From an uncultured Blautia sp. (GTDB lineage Bacteria > Bacillota > Clostridia > Lachnospirales > Lachnospiraceae): DNA of 7,491 nt. The stretch covers positions 1-7,491 of the forward strand of contig USPF01000076.1 of the NCBI GenBank assembly GCA_900556555.1, in the 5' to 3' direction. The translations under genes were made by a program, and so were the position numbers. Within the stretch, counting starts at the first letter, position 1. Every line of letters starts with the position of its first letter. Under the pieces are notes generated by a model. It saw only the letters and a list, made by a program, of their open reading frames with translations. It had not been told where the DNA came from and did not search any database. Below, in pieces: positions 1 through 6,548 of this stretch.

Positions 1-27
1 TACTGAGGGCAGAAAAGAAAAAACACC

Positions 28-54
28 GTAACTGTGAAGGTACTGAACAGTTAC
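28..54. repeat. 7-bp inverted repeat, possible REP-like element
   Basis: GTAACTG at 28-34 is mirrored exactly by CAGTTAC at 48-54 across a 13-nt spacer. No T-run follows, so it is not a normal intrinsic terminator. A further TACTGA at 1-6 matches TACTGA at 41-46, so part of a second copy may lie at the window edge. The form resembles short palindromic repeats scattered between genes of some Lachnospiraceae, but this is from memory and not shown by one copy. It could also be an operator or a leader hairpin of the downstream operon. Positions 1-106 otherwise hold only the ribosome binding site of the next gene; I see no clear promoter. Confidence 0.35.
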
Positions 55-106
55 AAAACACCGAAAATAACCGGGCAGATTTCAGGAAAAACAGGAGGAC
101 AAAACA

Positions 107-760
107 ATGAGATTTTTCATCGACACCGCGAAAGTAGAAGACATCAAAAAAGCAAATGACATGGGAATTATTTGTGGTGTTACAACAAATCCATCTTTAA
201 TTGCAAAAGAGGGACGCGATTTTAATGAAGTAATCAAGGAGATTACATCTATTGTTGACGGACCAATCAGCGGTGAGGTAAAAGCTACTACAACAGATGC
301 AGAGGGAATGATTAAAGAAGGCCGTGAAATCGCAGCAATCCATCCAAACATGGTTGTTAAAATTCCTATGACAACAGAAGGACTGAAAGCTGTAAAAGTA
401 TTAGCTTCTGAAGGAATCAAAACAAATGTTACACTGATTTTCACTGCAAACCAGGCATTGCTGGCAGCAAGGGCAGGTGCTACATATGTTTCCCCATTCC
501 TGGGCAGACTGGATGATATCTCTACAAATGGTGTTGAATTAATCAGCACAATTGCTGAAATGTTTGCAGTTGCCGATATTTCTACAGAAATCATTGCAGC
601 AAGTGTCCGTCACCCAATGCATGTAACAGACTGTGCACTGGCAGGTGCTGATATTGCAACTGTTCCTTACAGTGTTCTGGAGCAGATGACAAAACATCCT
701 CTGACAGACGCTGGTATTGAAAAATTTCAGAAAGATTACATCGCTGTATTTGGCGAATAA
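107..760 (+). CDS. tal: transaldolase, small MipB/TalC family
   Basis: This 217-residue cytoplasmic TIM-barrel enzyme probably moves a dihydroxyacetone unit between sugar phosphates in the non-oxidative pentose phosphate pathway. The length fits the 210-220 residue subfamily that also contains E. coli fructose-6-phosphate aldolase (FSA). Visible are GVTTNPSL at 24-31, the Schiff-base lysine K85 in VVKIPMT, Asp6, Thr109, and SPF at 129-131. At two positions that separate the activities it looks like a transaldolase: Glu57 where FSA has Gln59, and Phe131 where FSA has Tyr131. Automated annotation may still call it fsa. The start is set by AGGAGG at 93-98, eight bases before ATG. It is followed after 42 nt by the transketolase genes, which supports the pathway. 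The family is certain; the activity is inferred from the residues. Confidence 0.93.
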   Translation: MRFFIDTAKVEDIKKANDMGIICGVTTNPSLIAKEGRDFNEVIKEITSIVDGPISGEVKATTTDAEGMIKEGREIAAIHPNMVVKIPMTTEGLKAVKVLASEGIKTNVTLIFTANQALLAARAGATYVSPFLGRLDDISTNGVELISTIAEMFAVADISTEIIAASVRHPMHVTDCALAGADIATVPYSVLEQMTKHPLTDAGIEKFQKDYIAVFGE

Positions 761-802
761 GATTTACCCCAGAGTGGGAAAACCAAAAAAGGAGAAAAAC
801 GA

Positions 803-1642
803 ATGAATAAGTTAGAACTTCAGAAAACAGCTAACGAAATTCGTAAAGGCATCGTTACTGCTGTTCATTCTGCAAAAGCCGGACATCCGGGCGGATCTCT
901 TTCTGCAACAGAATTATTTACGTACCTGTATTTTGAAGAGATGAATATTGATCCAAAGGAACCTAAGAAAGCAGACCGTGACCGTTTTGTGCTCTCTAAG
1001 GGACACACTGCACCTGGATTATATTCAACTCTGGCACACAGAGGATATTTCCCGGTAGAAGATTTAAAGACTCTTCGTCATATTGGTTCTTATCTTCAGG
1101 GACATCCGGATATGAAACACATTCCGGGTGTTGATATGTCCAGCGGTTCTCTGGGACAGGGTATCTCTGCAGCAGTAGGTATGGCTCTGTCTGCGAAATT
1201 AAGCAACGAAGATTACCGTGTGTACACACTTCTTGGAGATGGTGAAATCCAGGAAGGACAGGTTTGGGAAGCAGCAATGTTCGCAGGCCACAGAAAACTG
1301 GATAATCTGACTGTTATTGTGGACAATAACGGCCTTCAGATTGATGGTAAGATTGAAGATGTATGTTCTCCATATCCAATCGACAAAAAATTCGAAGCGT
1401 TTAATTTCCATGTGATCGATGTAGAAGATGGAAATGATTTTGACCAGTTAAAAGCAGCTTTTGATGAAGCAAAAGCAACAAAGGGAATGCCTACAGCAAT
1501 TGTAATGAAAACTGTAAAAGGAAAAGGCGTTTCCTTCATGGAAAACAATGCAGGATGGCATGGAAAAGCTCCAAACGATGCAGAATATGAAATCGCTATG
1601 GCTGATTTGGAAAAGGTAGGTGAAGCATTATGTCAGAAGTAA
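803..1642 (+). CDS. tkt: transketolase, N-terminal (TPP pyrophosphate-binding) subunit
   Basis: This 279-residue protein is the first half of a split transketolase. It binds the diphosphate and metal of thiamine diphosphate and works with the product of the next gene to transfer two-carbon units between ketose and aldose phosphates. HPGG at 28-31, SKGH at 65-68 and the TPP motif running from GDGE at 145-148 to NN at 175-176 are all present. Full-length bacterial transketolases are about 660 residues; here the pyrimidine-binding and C-terminal domains are encoded separately, as is usual in Clostridia and Archaea. The start is supported by an A-rich GGAG at 791-794. The 3' end overlaps the next gene by 13 nt, which suggests coupled translation and equal amounts of the two subunits. 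Confidence 0.96.
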   Translation: MNKLELQKTANEIRKGIVTAVHSAKAGHPGGSLSATELFTYLYFEEMNIDPKEPKKADRDRFVLSKGHTAPGLYSTLAHRGYFPVEDLKTLRHIGSYLQGHPDMKHIPGVDMSSGSLGQGISAAVGMALSAKLSNEDYRVYTLLGDGEIQEGQVWEAAMFAGHRKLDNLTVIVDNNGLQIDGKIEDVCSPYPIDKKFEAFNFHVIDVEDGNDFDQLKAAFDEAKATKGMPTAIVMKTVKGKGVSFMENNAGWHGKAPNDAEYEIAMADLEKVGEALCQK

Positions 1643-2568
1643 AAAAGATTGCGACCAGAGATAGTTATGGTAATGCATTAGTTGAATTAGGAAAAAAATA
1701 CGAAAATCTGGTAGTTTTAGATGCTGACCTGGCAGGTGCTACCAAAACAGGAACATTCCAGAAAGCATTTCCAGAGCGTCATATCGACTGTGGTATTGCT
1801 GAGAGTAATATGATGGGAATTGCAGCAGGTCTTTCCACCACAGGAAAAGTTCCTTTTGCAAGTACCTTTGCTATGTTTGCGGCAGGCCGTGCATATGAGC
1901 AGGTTCGTAACTCTATTGGATATCCTCATTTGAATGTAAAAATCGGTGCAACTCATGCAGGTATTTCTGTAGGAGAAGACGGTGCAACTCACCAGTGTAA
2001 TGAAGATATGGCACTGATGAGAACAATTCCAGGTATGGTGATTTTAAATCCATCTGATGATGTAGAGGCAAAAGCAGCAGTAGAAGCTGCATACTTACAT
2101 GACGGACCGGTATATCTTCGTTTTGGAAGACTGGCAGTTCCTGTAATTAATGACAAACCAGATTATAAATTTGAAATCGGAAAAGGTATTGTTTTAAGAG
2201 AAGGTAAGGATGTTACAATTTTTGCCACAGGTCTCTGTGTAAATGAAGCTCTGCAGGCAGCAGAAAAGCTGGCAGCAGACGGAATTGATGCAAAAGTAAT
2301 TAATATTCATACAATCAAACCTCTGGATGAAGAACTGGTAGTAAAAGCTGCAAAAGAAACAGGCAAAGTAGTAACCGTAGAAGAACATTCTGTTATCGGT
2401 GGTCTTGGCGGTGCGGTGGCAGAAGTATTGGCTGAAAAAGCTCCTACTAAGATGCTGCGTATCGGTATCAACGATGTGTTCGGAGAATCAGGTCCTGCAG
2501 TGAAATTGCTGGAGAAATACGGCATTGATGCTGCAGGTATTTATGCAAAAGTAAAAGAATTTGTTTAA
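1630..2568 (+). CDS. tkt: transketolase, C-terminal (pyrimidine-binding) subunit
   Basis: This 312-residue protein is the second half of the split transketolase. The N-terminal part is the pyrimidine-binding domain: IAES at 56-59 carries the catalytic glutamate (E58) that activates the thiamine ring, and GISVGEDGATHQ at 111-122 is the conserved substrate-site loop. The C-terminal transketolase domain covers about 185-312, with EEHS at 251-254, the glycine-rich turn just after it, and FGESG at 284-288. The ATG lies inside the end of the upstream gene, with AGGTG just before it. This fits translational coupling. A similar layout occurs in 1-deoxyxylulose-5-phosphate synthase and in pyruvate dehydrogenase E1 beta, but the split arrangement and the transaldolase neighbour favour transketolase. 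The gene ends just before an intrinsic terminator. Confidence 0.96.
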   Translation: MSEVKKIATRDSYGNALVELGKKYENLVVLDADLAGATKTGTFQKAFPERHIDCGIAESNMMGIAAGLSTTGKVPFASTFAMFAAGRAYEQVRNSIGYPHLNVKIGATHAGISVGEDGATHQCNEDMALMRTIPGMVILNPSDDVEAKAAVEAAYLHDGPVYLRFGRLAVPVINDKPDYKFEIGKGIVLREGKDVTIFATGLCVNEALQAAEKLAADGIDAKVINIHTIKPLDEELVVKAAKETGKVVTVEEHSVIGGLGGAVAEVLAEKAPTKMLRIGINDVFGESGPAVKLLEKYGIDAAGIYAKVKEFV

Positions 2569-2572
2569 AAAC

Positions 2573-2607
2573 AAAAAGATGTTGTACCGCTGGTGCAGCA
2601 TCTTTTT
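2573..2607 (+). terminator. intrinsic terminator of the transaldolase-transketolase operon
   Basis: A 16-bp stem (2573-2588 with 2592-2607) closes on a GCT loop. All positions pair if two G-U pairs are allowed. The outer arm ends in five T, with more AT after it. It begins 4 nt after the transketolase stop codon. The A-rich left arm means it could also stop transcription from the other strand. Confidence 0.9.
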
Positions 2608-2608
2608 A

Positions 2609-2637
2609 TTTACAAAAATCTTTCTTTCGTTTAGAAT
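2609..2637 (+). promoter_or_regulatory. sigma-A-like promoter of the HD-domain gene
   Basis: TTTACA at 2609-2614 and TAGAAT at 2632-2637 are separated by 17 nt, each one mismatch from the vegetative consensus. The -35 box starts one base after the terminator T-run. Transcription would begin near 2644, giving a leader of about 20 nt that holds the GGGA ribosome binding site at 2650-2653. Confidence 0.6.
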
Positions 2638-2663
2638 CAAAAGAAAAAAGGGAAAGATAAGTT

Positions 2664-3380
2664 ATGGCAAAGTTAGGCAGATATATAAAAAGAAGAAGGA
2701 CAAATCGTGTGAAAACGGTAAAAGATCCGGGAAATGAGGAGTTTTATAGCTATATTAAAGATTTAGTCCATCATCCATATGTATTGAAAATGAAAAATTT
2801 TCCCCACCATTGTGAGACGAATTGTTATCAGCACTGTTTAAACGTGGCATATTTTAACTACAGGATATGTAAATTTTTTCACTTGGATGCCAAAAGTGCA
2901 GCAAGGGCGGGGATGCTCCATGATCTGTTTTTATATGACTGGAGAGGACATTGGAAAAAAACAGGGGATCCAGTTCATGCTATGACCCATCCCCATGCCG
3001 CACTTAGAAATGCAAAACGGTACTTTAAATTAAATAAACTGGAAGAAGAAATGATAGTGAAGCATATGTTTCCTGTAACACCTATTCCCCCCACTCATTG
3101 GGAAACCTGGATTATAACACTGACGGACAAATACTGCGGTACTTGTGAAATCGGCAGATATTATTCAAAAGCGTGGTTCCCAAGAGGGGCATATCTCTTT
3201 ATCAGAAGGATTGTCCGCCGGGTATTTGGCGAAGATTACCAATATAAAGACTACATTCTGCCTTTTGGTGAGGAAGCGGAAGCAGGGGACAAGGAAGTAA
3301 ACTTTGCAAAACTGAGAGTGCGTTCCGGTTCCGGCTGGAAAAAAGGGAATACAGGAAAAAAACGCGGAGCAAAATATTGA
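2664..3380 (+). CDS. HD-domain metal-dependent phosphohydrolase-like protein
   Basis: This 238-residue protein is probably cytoplasmic. The HD pattern is visible: His57, the His86-Asp87 pair in MLHDL, a histidine cluster at 109-111, His134 and Asp155 in TLTDKYC. HD proteins usually hydrolyse phosphomonoesters or phosphodiesters using bound metal, but the substrate cannot be told here. The N-terminus is very basic (KRRR near residue 9) and the C-terminal 20 residues are again rich in Lys, Gly and Ser, which could suit nucleic acid binding or may be poorly constrained tail. The start has a plausible GGGA site 10 nt upstream. Its last 130 nt lie antisense to the end of yyaC, so one of the two tails may be a late extension. 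It appears to be transcribed alone. Confidence 0.85.
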   Translation: MAKLGRYIKRRRTNRVKTVKDPGNEEFYSYIKDLVHHPYVLKMKNFPHHCETNCYQHCLNVAYFNYRICKFFHLDAKSAARAGMLHDLFLYDWRGHWKKTGDPVHAMTHPHAALRNAKRYFKLNKLEEEMIVKHMFPVTPIPPTHWETWIITLTDKYCGTCEIGRYYSKAWFPRGAYLFIRRIVRRVFGEDYQYKDYILPFGEEAEAGDKEVNFAKLRVRSGSGWKKGNTGKKRGAKY

Positions 3381-3919
3381 TTGTGTGCCATGCGTATTCC
3401 TGAAACAATAGAGTCAGCCATGTGTACGACGGTAGACAGCCGTGTGGATTGCAGAAGAAAATGGTCAAAAGAACCGGATAGATTTACGATTCCGGTAATG
3501 GCAATATCTCCTACTGCCGGAAGTTTTTTTCGTACGCCAAGGCCAGGCTCTAAAGGGCCTTGTGAAACCGTAAGACATCCTATGTGGTCTTTCGCACCAA
3601 GGGATGCGTCAACAGCTATTATGAGACTGTGAGGGTGCTGTTCATACAGCATATTCACAGTCTCATTTAAATTGAGTGCGTGTACAGGGTGTGATAAGGT
3701 TCCGTAAACGTGAATGTGCTTTAAGGTGAGCTTAGAAAGACTGTGCCCTACCAAAGGCCCCAGGCTGTCCCCGGTGATGCGGTCACTGCCGATGCACAGA
3801 ATGACCAGATCACGGAAATTTTTATCTCCGGAAGATAAAAAATTCAAAAGTAAGGTTCCCAACTGGATATCTGCACCGGAAATTTTGTTTTCTATATAGT
3901 AAGTAGAATGAGTTTTCAT
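3251..3919 (-). CDS. yyaC: spore protease YyaC-like protein (DUF1256 family)
   Basis: This 222-residue protein belongs to the YyaC/DUF1256 family, with a fold related to hydrogenase-maturation proteases, and is tied to sporulation in Bacillus and Clostridia. The hallmark segments are CIGSDRITGDSLGPLVG at 42-58, VYGTLSHPVHALNL at 71-84, AVDASLG at 102-108 and PAVGDIAITG at 134-143. The family core appears to end near residue 178. The remaining 44 or so residues (FFPVFPFF followed by a Ser/Pro/Lys-rich end) are read antisense through the HD gene and look like low-complexity read-through, so an older stop codon may have been lost. A GGAAAGGA ribosome binding site precedes the ATG at 3919. A forespore-type promoter lies just upstream. 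Identification is strong; whether it is truly a protease is family lore. Confidence 0.9.
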   Translation of the reverse strand: MKTHSTYYIENKISGADIQLGTLLLNFLSSGDKNFRDLVILCIGSDRITGDSLGPLVGHSLSKLTLKHIHVYGTLSHPVHALNLNETVNMLYEQHPHSLIIAVDASLGAKDHIGCLTVSQGPLEPGLGVRKKLPAVGDIAITGIVNLSGSFDHFLLQSTRLSTVVHMADSIVSGIRMAHNQYFAPRFFPVFPFFQPEPERTLSFAKFTSLSPASASSPKGRM

Positions 3920-3952
3920 ACAGATTCTGTCCTTTCCTTATGTTGATGTTTT

Positions 3953-3982
3953 TATTCTGTCCGTTTCCTGTTCTGGTTATCC
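3953..3982 (-). promoter_or_regulatory. candidate sigma-F/sigma-G promoter of yyaC
   Basis: Read on the - strand, GGATA (3982-3978), a 15-nt spacer and GGACAGAATA (3962-3953) match the sigma-F pattern GYWTA-N15/16-GGNRANANTW except at one base in each box. The same bases read as GGATA-N18-CAGAATA, close to the sigma-G pattern. Start of transcription would be near 3946, just ahead of the yyaC ribosome binding site at 3931-3939. Bacillus subtilis yyaC is, as I recall, in the sigma-F regulon, which agrees. Confidence 0.5.
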
Positions 3983-4009
3983 TAAGAAAAAATGAGATTT
4001 TTTGTCATT

Positions 4010-4037
4010 AAAAAAACAGAATCCCGTACGGAATCTG
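4010..4037 (-). terminator. candidate minus-strand intrinsic terminator upstream of yyaC
   Basis: On the - strand, CAGATTCC (4037-4030) pairs with GGATTCTG (4024-4017) around a 5-nt loop, with one T-T mismatch, and is followed by seven T (4016-4010). It would stop antisense transcription coming from the LysM gene before it reaches yyaC. The stem is short, so efficiency is uncertain. Confidence 0.4.
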
Positions 4038-4044
4038 ATAAAAT
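4036..4044 (+). promoter_or_regulatory. candidate extended -10 promoter of the LysM/DUF5711/CvpA unit
   Basis: TGATAAAAT at 4036-4044 contains a TGn extension plus TAAAAT, one mismatch from TATAAT. No good -35 box lies 16-18 nt upstream, so this would depend on the extended -10. The start point would be near 4051. A nearby CATTCTA at 4052-4058 fits the sigma-G -10 pattern, with GAATC upstream at a 16-nt spacing that is two short, so sporulation control is possible but weaker. Confidence 0.4.
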
Positions 4045-4078
4045 TCGCAGACATTCTATGGTATCCTTTTCTAAAAAA

Positions 4079-4086
4079 AGAGGTGG
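4079..4086 (+). promoter_or_regulatory. ribosome binding site that sets the start of the LysM protein
   Basis: AGAGGTGG ends 8 nt before the ATG at 4095. The frame is open further upstream to a TTG at 4002, but that codon has no ribosome binding site and the intervening residues cross the candidate promoter, so the ATG is preferred. Confidence 0.7.
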
Positions 4087-4094
4087 CGTATTAT

Positions 4095-5237
4095 ATGATA
4101 GAAATCGTATATGAGAAAGAAAAACAAAAACCGGAGGGAAATGAAGAATTTTTTCGGATTCCCAACAATATACGTCAGATAGGAGAAGTTGGAGGAACAC
4201 AAAAAATCTATATAGAAGATTATGCGTACACTTATCTTTGTAGAATAGCTTCCGAAAATTCGGGAAGAGGAATCTCGGCAATCTTACTTGGACAGTCCAA
4301 TTGGAGAGATGGAACTTCGTATTTGTTTATAAAAAGTGCAATTGTATTAACGGATATGGAGATAAATGAAGAACATTTGGTTTTTACCCAGGAAATCTGG
4401 AATCATGTGTATGAGAAAAATAAAGAATATTTTCAGGAGCAAGAAATAGTGGGATGGTTTCTCTCAATTCCGGGATGCTCTATGGAAATAAACCAGATAA
4501 TCTGCCAAACACATTTGAACCACTTTGGAGGAAATGACAAAATATTGTTCGTTATGGAGCCTTTAGAAAAGGAAGAGGCTTTTTACCGCTATGAGGATGG
4601 GAAAATGATACGGCAAACCGGGTTTTACGTATATTATGAAAAAAATGAGGCTATGCGGAACTATTTGGTTTCCCAAAATGAAAAATCAGAGAAAAAGAGC
4701 GAAGAGGTTGATGATGCAGCTGTGCACACTTTTCGAAAAAAAATAGAGAAAAAAACAGGACAGGAACCAAAAAAAGCAGGGTTTCCGCTGTTTAAAACAG
4801 CCAGTGTATGTGCGGCGGCTGCGGTTCTTGCGGTTGGGGTATTGTACTTAAATGATTATAAAAAACTAAAAGGAACAGAAGCGGTTCTCGCAGACTTGGA
4901 AAATACCAGACAGGAAGAGAATAAAGAAGCTGTGACGCCAGTCAATGCTCCATCTGCAAAGAAGGATCAAAGAGAAGAAAAACAGGAAGAGCAGATAGCA
5001 GAAAAAGCAGAAGACCAAGATAGGAATCAGCAGGAAGTTCAAAACCAGACCGAACCGGAAAAAGCAGCAGCAGATACACCGGCTCATCAGTCCTACACAA
5101 TACAGCCAGGGGATACGATGACCAGAATCAGTGTCAAAAATTATGGCACAATCAAAAAAATCAAAGAAATATGTGAATTGAACAACATGTCAGAAACAGA
5201 TACCATATATCCGGGACAAATAATTTTACTACCATAA
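4095..5237 (+). CDS. membrane-anchored LysM protein with N-terminal inactive JAMM/MPN-like domain
   Basis: This 380-residue protein has three parts. Residues about 37-192 resemble a JAB/MPN fold: IYIEDYAYTYL at 38-48, AILLGQ at 62-67, VGWFLSIPG at 119-127, a hydrophobic strand ILFVMEP at 150-156 and TGFYVYY at 175-181. In active JAMM proteases the third segment reads GWxHxHPG; here both histidines are replaced (Leu123, Ile125), so it is probably a binding domain and not a deubiquitinase-like enzyme. A basic stretch is followed by one membrane helix at about 235-252. Then come a Glu/Gln/Lys-rich linker (260-330) and a LysM domain (333-379, starting SYTIQPGDTM) that should bind peptidoglycan. 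The expected topology is N-inside, C-outside. It leads a three-gene unit with DUF5711 and CvpA proteins. The LysM and membrane calls are firm; the MPN call rests on pattern recognition. Confidence 0.85.
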   Translation: MIEIVYEKEKQKPEGNEEFFRIPNNIRQIGEVGGTQKIYIEDYAYTYLCRIASENSGRGISAILLGQSNWRDGTSYLFIKSAIVLTDMEINEEHLVFTQEIWNHVYEKNKEYFQEQEIVGWFLSIPGCSMEINQIICQTHLNHFGGNDKILFVMEPLEKEEAFYRYEDGKMIRQTGFYVYYEKNEAMRNYLVSQNEKSEKKSEEVDDAAVHTFRKKIEKKTGQEPKKAGFPLFKTASVCAAAAVLAVGVLYLNDYKKLKGTEAVLADLENTRQEENKEAVTPVNAPSAKKDQREEKQEEQIAEKAEDQDRNQQEVQNQTEPEKAAADTPAHQSYTIQPGDTMTRISVKNYGTIKKIKEICELNNMSETDTIYPGQIILLP

Positions 5238-5253
5238 ATTTTTGTGTTATACT
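5225..5253 (+). promoter_or_regulatory. candidate internal promoter before the DUF5711 gene
   Basis: TTTACT at 5225-5230 and TATACT at 5248-5253 are 17 nt apart, and TGT directly before the -10 gives a TGn extension. The -35 lies inside the end of the LysM gene. The start point would be near 5260, ahead of the AAGGA ribosome binding site at 5270-5274. It would let the second and third genes be expressed apart from the first. Confidence 0.45.
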
Positions 5254-5282
5254 TACCTAAAAATACATGAAGGAAGAAATCT

Positions 5283-6524
5283 ATGGATTTGAAAGAATAC
5301 ATAAAAGGAACAATCAAAGAAGAAGATTCTGATGCTCAAAACAAAGGATTTCAAAGTCAGAAGAAAGGGCATGAGAGCAAAATTATAGAATTATATCAGG
5401 ACAAGATAAAATTGCTGACTAAAATAAAACGCTCGGTTTGGATTTCTATTGCTGCCTTATTGCTGGCTATTGGTGTTCTTGCCGGAATCAGGTTTCATGT
5501 GTACCGGGATTATCAGGTTTTGTCATCTGCGGAAAACGAAGATACGCAATCCGCCGGTTACACACAATTAGGAGACTGCCTTTTAAAATATGGAGATGAT
5601 GGTGCATATCTGCTTTCCCAGTCACAGAAAGTTGTCTGGAATCAGACTTATGAAATGAGCAATCCGGCCTCTGATGTAAGAGGAGAGTACGCAGTGATCT
5701 ATGACAGGAAGGGAACATCTATGTATGTTTTGAAAAAGGACAAACCGGTTGGGCCTATTGAAACAAAGTTTCCGATTCTTCAGGTGGAAGTCACAGAAAA
5801 AGGCTCCGTAGCCGCAATTCTGGAAGATGGAGAAAAAACCTGGATTAATTACTATGCTGCCGATGGAAGTGTTATTGCAGAAAATCAGACGCGAATGGAA
5901 AATCCGGGATATCCTTTGGATATCACAGTGTCCCCTGACGGTGATATCATCATGGTCAGTTACCTCTATATTGAAGAGGGACAGATATCCAGCAGAATTG
6001 TATTTTACAGTTTTGGGGTAGAAGGGCAGAATAAAGTTGATAATATTATTGCTGACTACACCTATGAAAATACTATGATTCCACAGGTGATTTATGTAAA
6101 TGAACAGACCGCAGTTGCATTCCGGGATGATGGCTATACTATTTTTGATAGTAATGGAACTGTAGAAAAGAAGGAAGAAGAGAGCTTGCAGGAAGAAATT
6201 ATCAGTACTTTTTACGATGATAAATACTTTGGATTGATACTAAAGGGAACAGAAGAAGATAAACCATATGTTCTTCAGCTTTTTGACCCATCAGGAAGAA
6301 AGAAATTTTCCAAAGCATTTGACAAGGGATATCAGGATATCAGCATAAGCGGTGACATGATTATTATGTGTAATTCAGACGATGTCATGATGTATAATTT
6401 AAAAGGAATTTTAAAATTTGACGGAACCATGGAAGAGGGAGCTGTTAAGAATATTTTCCAGGTAGCTTCGAAACGGTATATGGTTGTTTCAGAGAGCGGA
6501 ATTAATACAATAAAGCTAAAATAA
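5283..6524 (+). CDS. DUF5711 family membrane-anchored propeller-like protein
   Basis: This 413-residue protein of unknown function starts with a charged cytoplasmic segment (1-50), has a single membrane helix at about 51-69 preceded by KIKR, and places about 340 residues outside the cell. The outer part is built from short beta-rich units of about 40 residues, such as YAVIYDRKGTSMYVL, DITVSPDGDIIMVSY and YTIFDSNGTV, which look like blades of a PQQ/WD-type beta-propeller; such domains often serve as binding platforms. No catalytic motif is visible. The overall layout fits DUF5711, a family found mainly in Clostridia. AAGGA lies 8 nt before the ATG. The CvpA gene follows after 24 nt, so the two are almost surely cotranscribed. 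Family placement is likely; the role in envelope assembly is inferred only from the neighbours. Confidence 0.82.
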   Translation: MDLKEYIKGTIKEEDSDAQNKGFQSQKKGHESKIIELYQDKIKLLTKIKRSVWISIAALLLAIGVLAGIRFHVYRDYQVLSSAENEDTQSAGYTQLGDCLLKYGDDGAYLLSQSQKVVWNQTYEMSNPASDVRGEYAVIYDRKGTSMYVLKKDKPVGPIETKFPILQVEVTEKGSVAAILEDGEKTWINYYAADGSVIAENQTRMENPGYPLDITVSPDGDIIMVSYLYIEEGQISSRIVFYSFGVEGQNKVDNIIADYTYENTMIPQVIYVNEQTAVAFRDDGYTIFDSNGTVEKKEEESLQEEIISTFYDDKYFGLILKGTEEDKPYVLQLFDPSGRKKFSKAFDKGYQDISISGDMIIMCNSDDVMMYNLKGILKFDGTMEEGAVKNIFQVASKRYMVVSESGINTIKLK

Positions 6525-6548
6525 TGGCTGGGAAAGAAAGGTGATTCT

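Noticed and set aside
82..594. Long open frame on the - strand opposite the transaldolase gene
   Set aside because: It mirrors a clear enzyme-coding gene, has a Ser/Ile/Val-rich composition typical of antisense frames, and no ribosome binding site.
761..802. Short hairpin CCCA-GAG-TGGG between transaldolase and transketolase as a terminator
   Set aside because: Only 4 bp and no T-run follows; it is more likely chance.
3381..3632. Small + strand open frame just after the HD gene
   Set aside because: It lies antisense to the conserved core of YyaC (including the GDIAITG segment), and has no ribosome binding site.
4002..4094. An upstream TTG start that would add 31 residues to the LysM protein
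   Set aside because: No ribosome binding site precedes TTG at 4002, the added residues lie over a hairpin and a candidate promoter, and ATG at 4095 has AGAGGTGG at good spacing.
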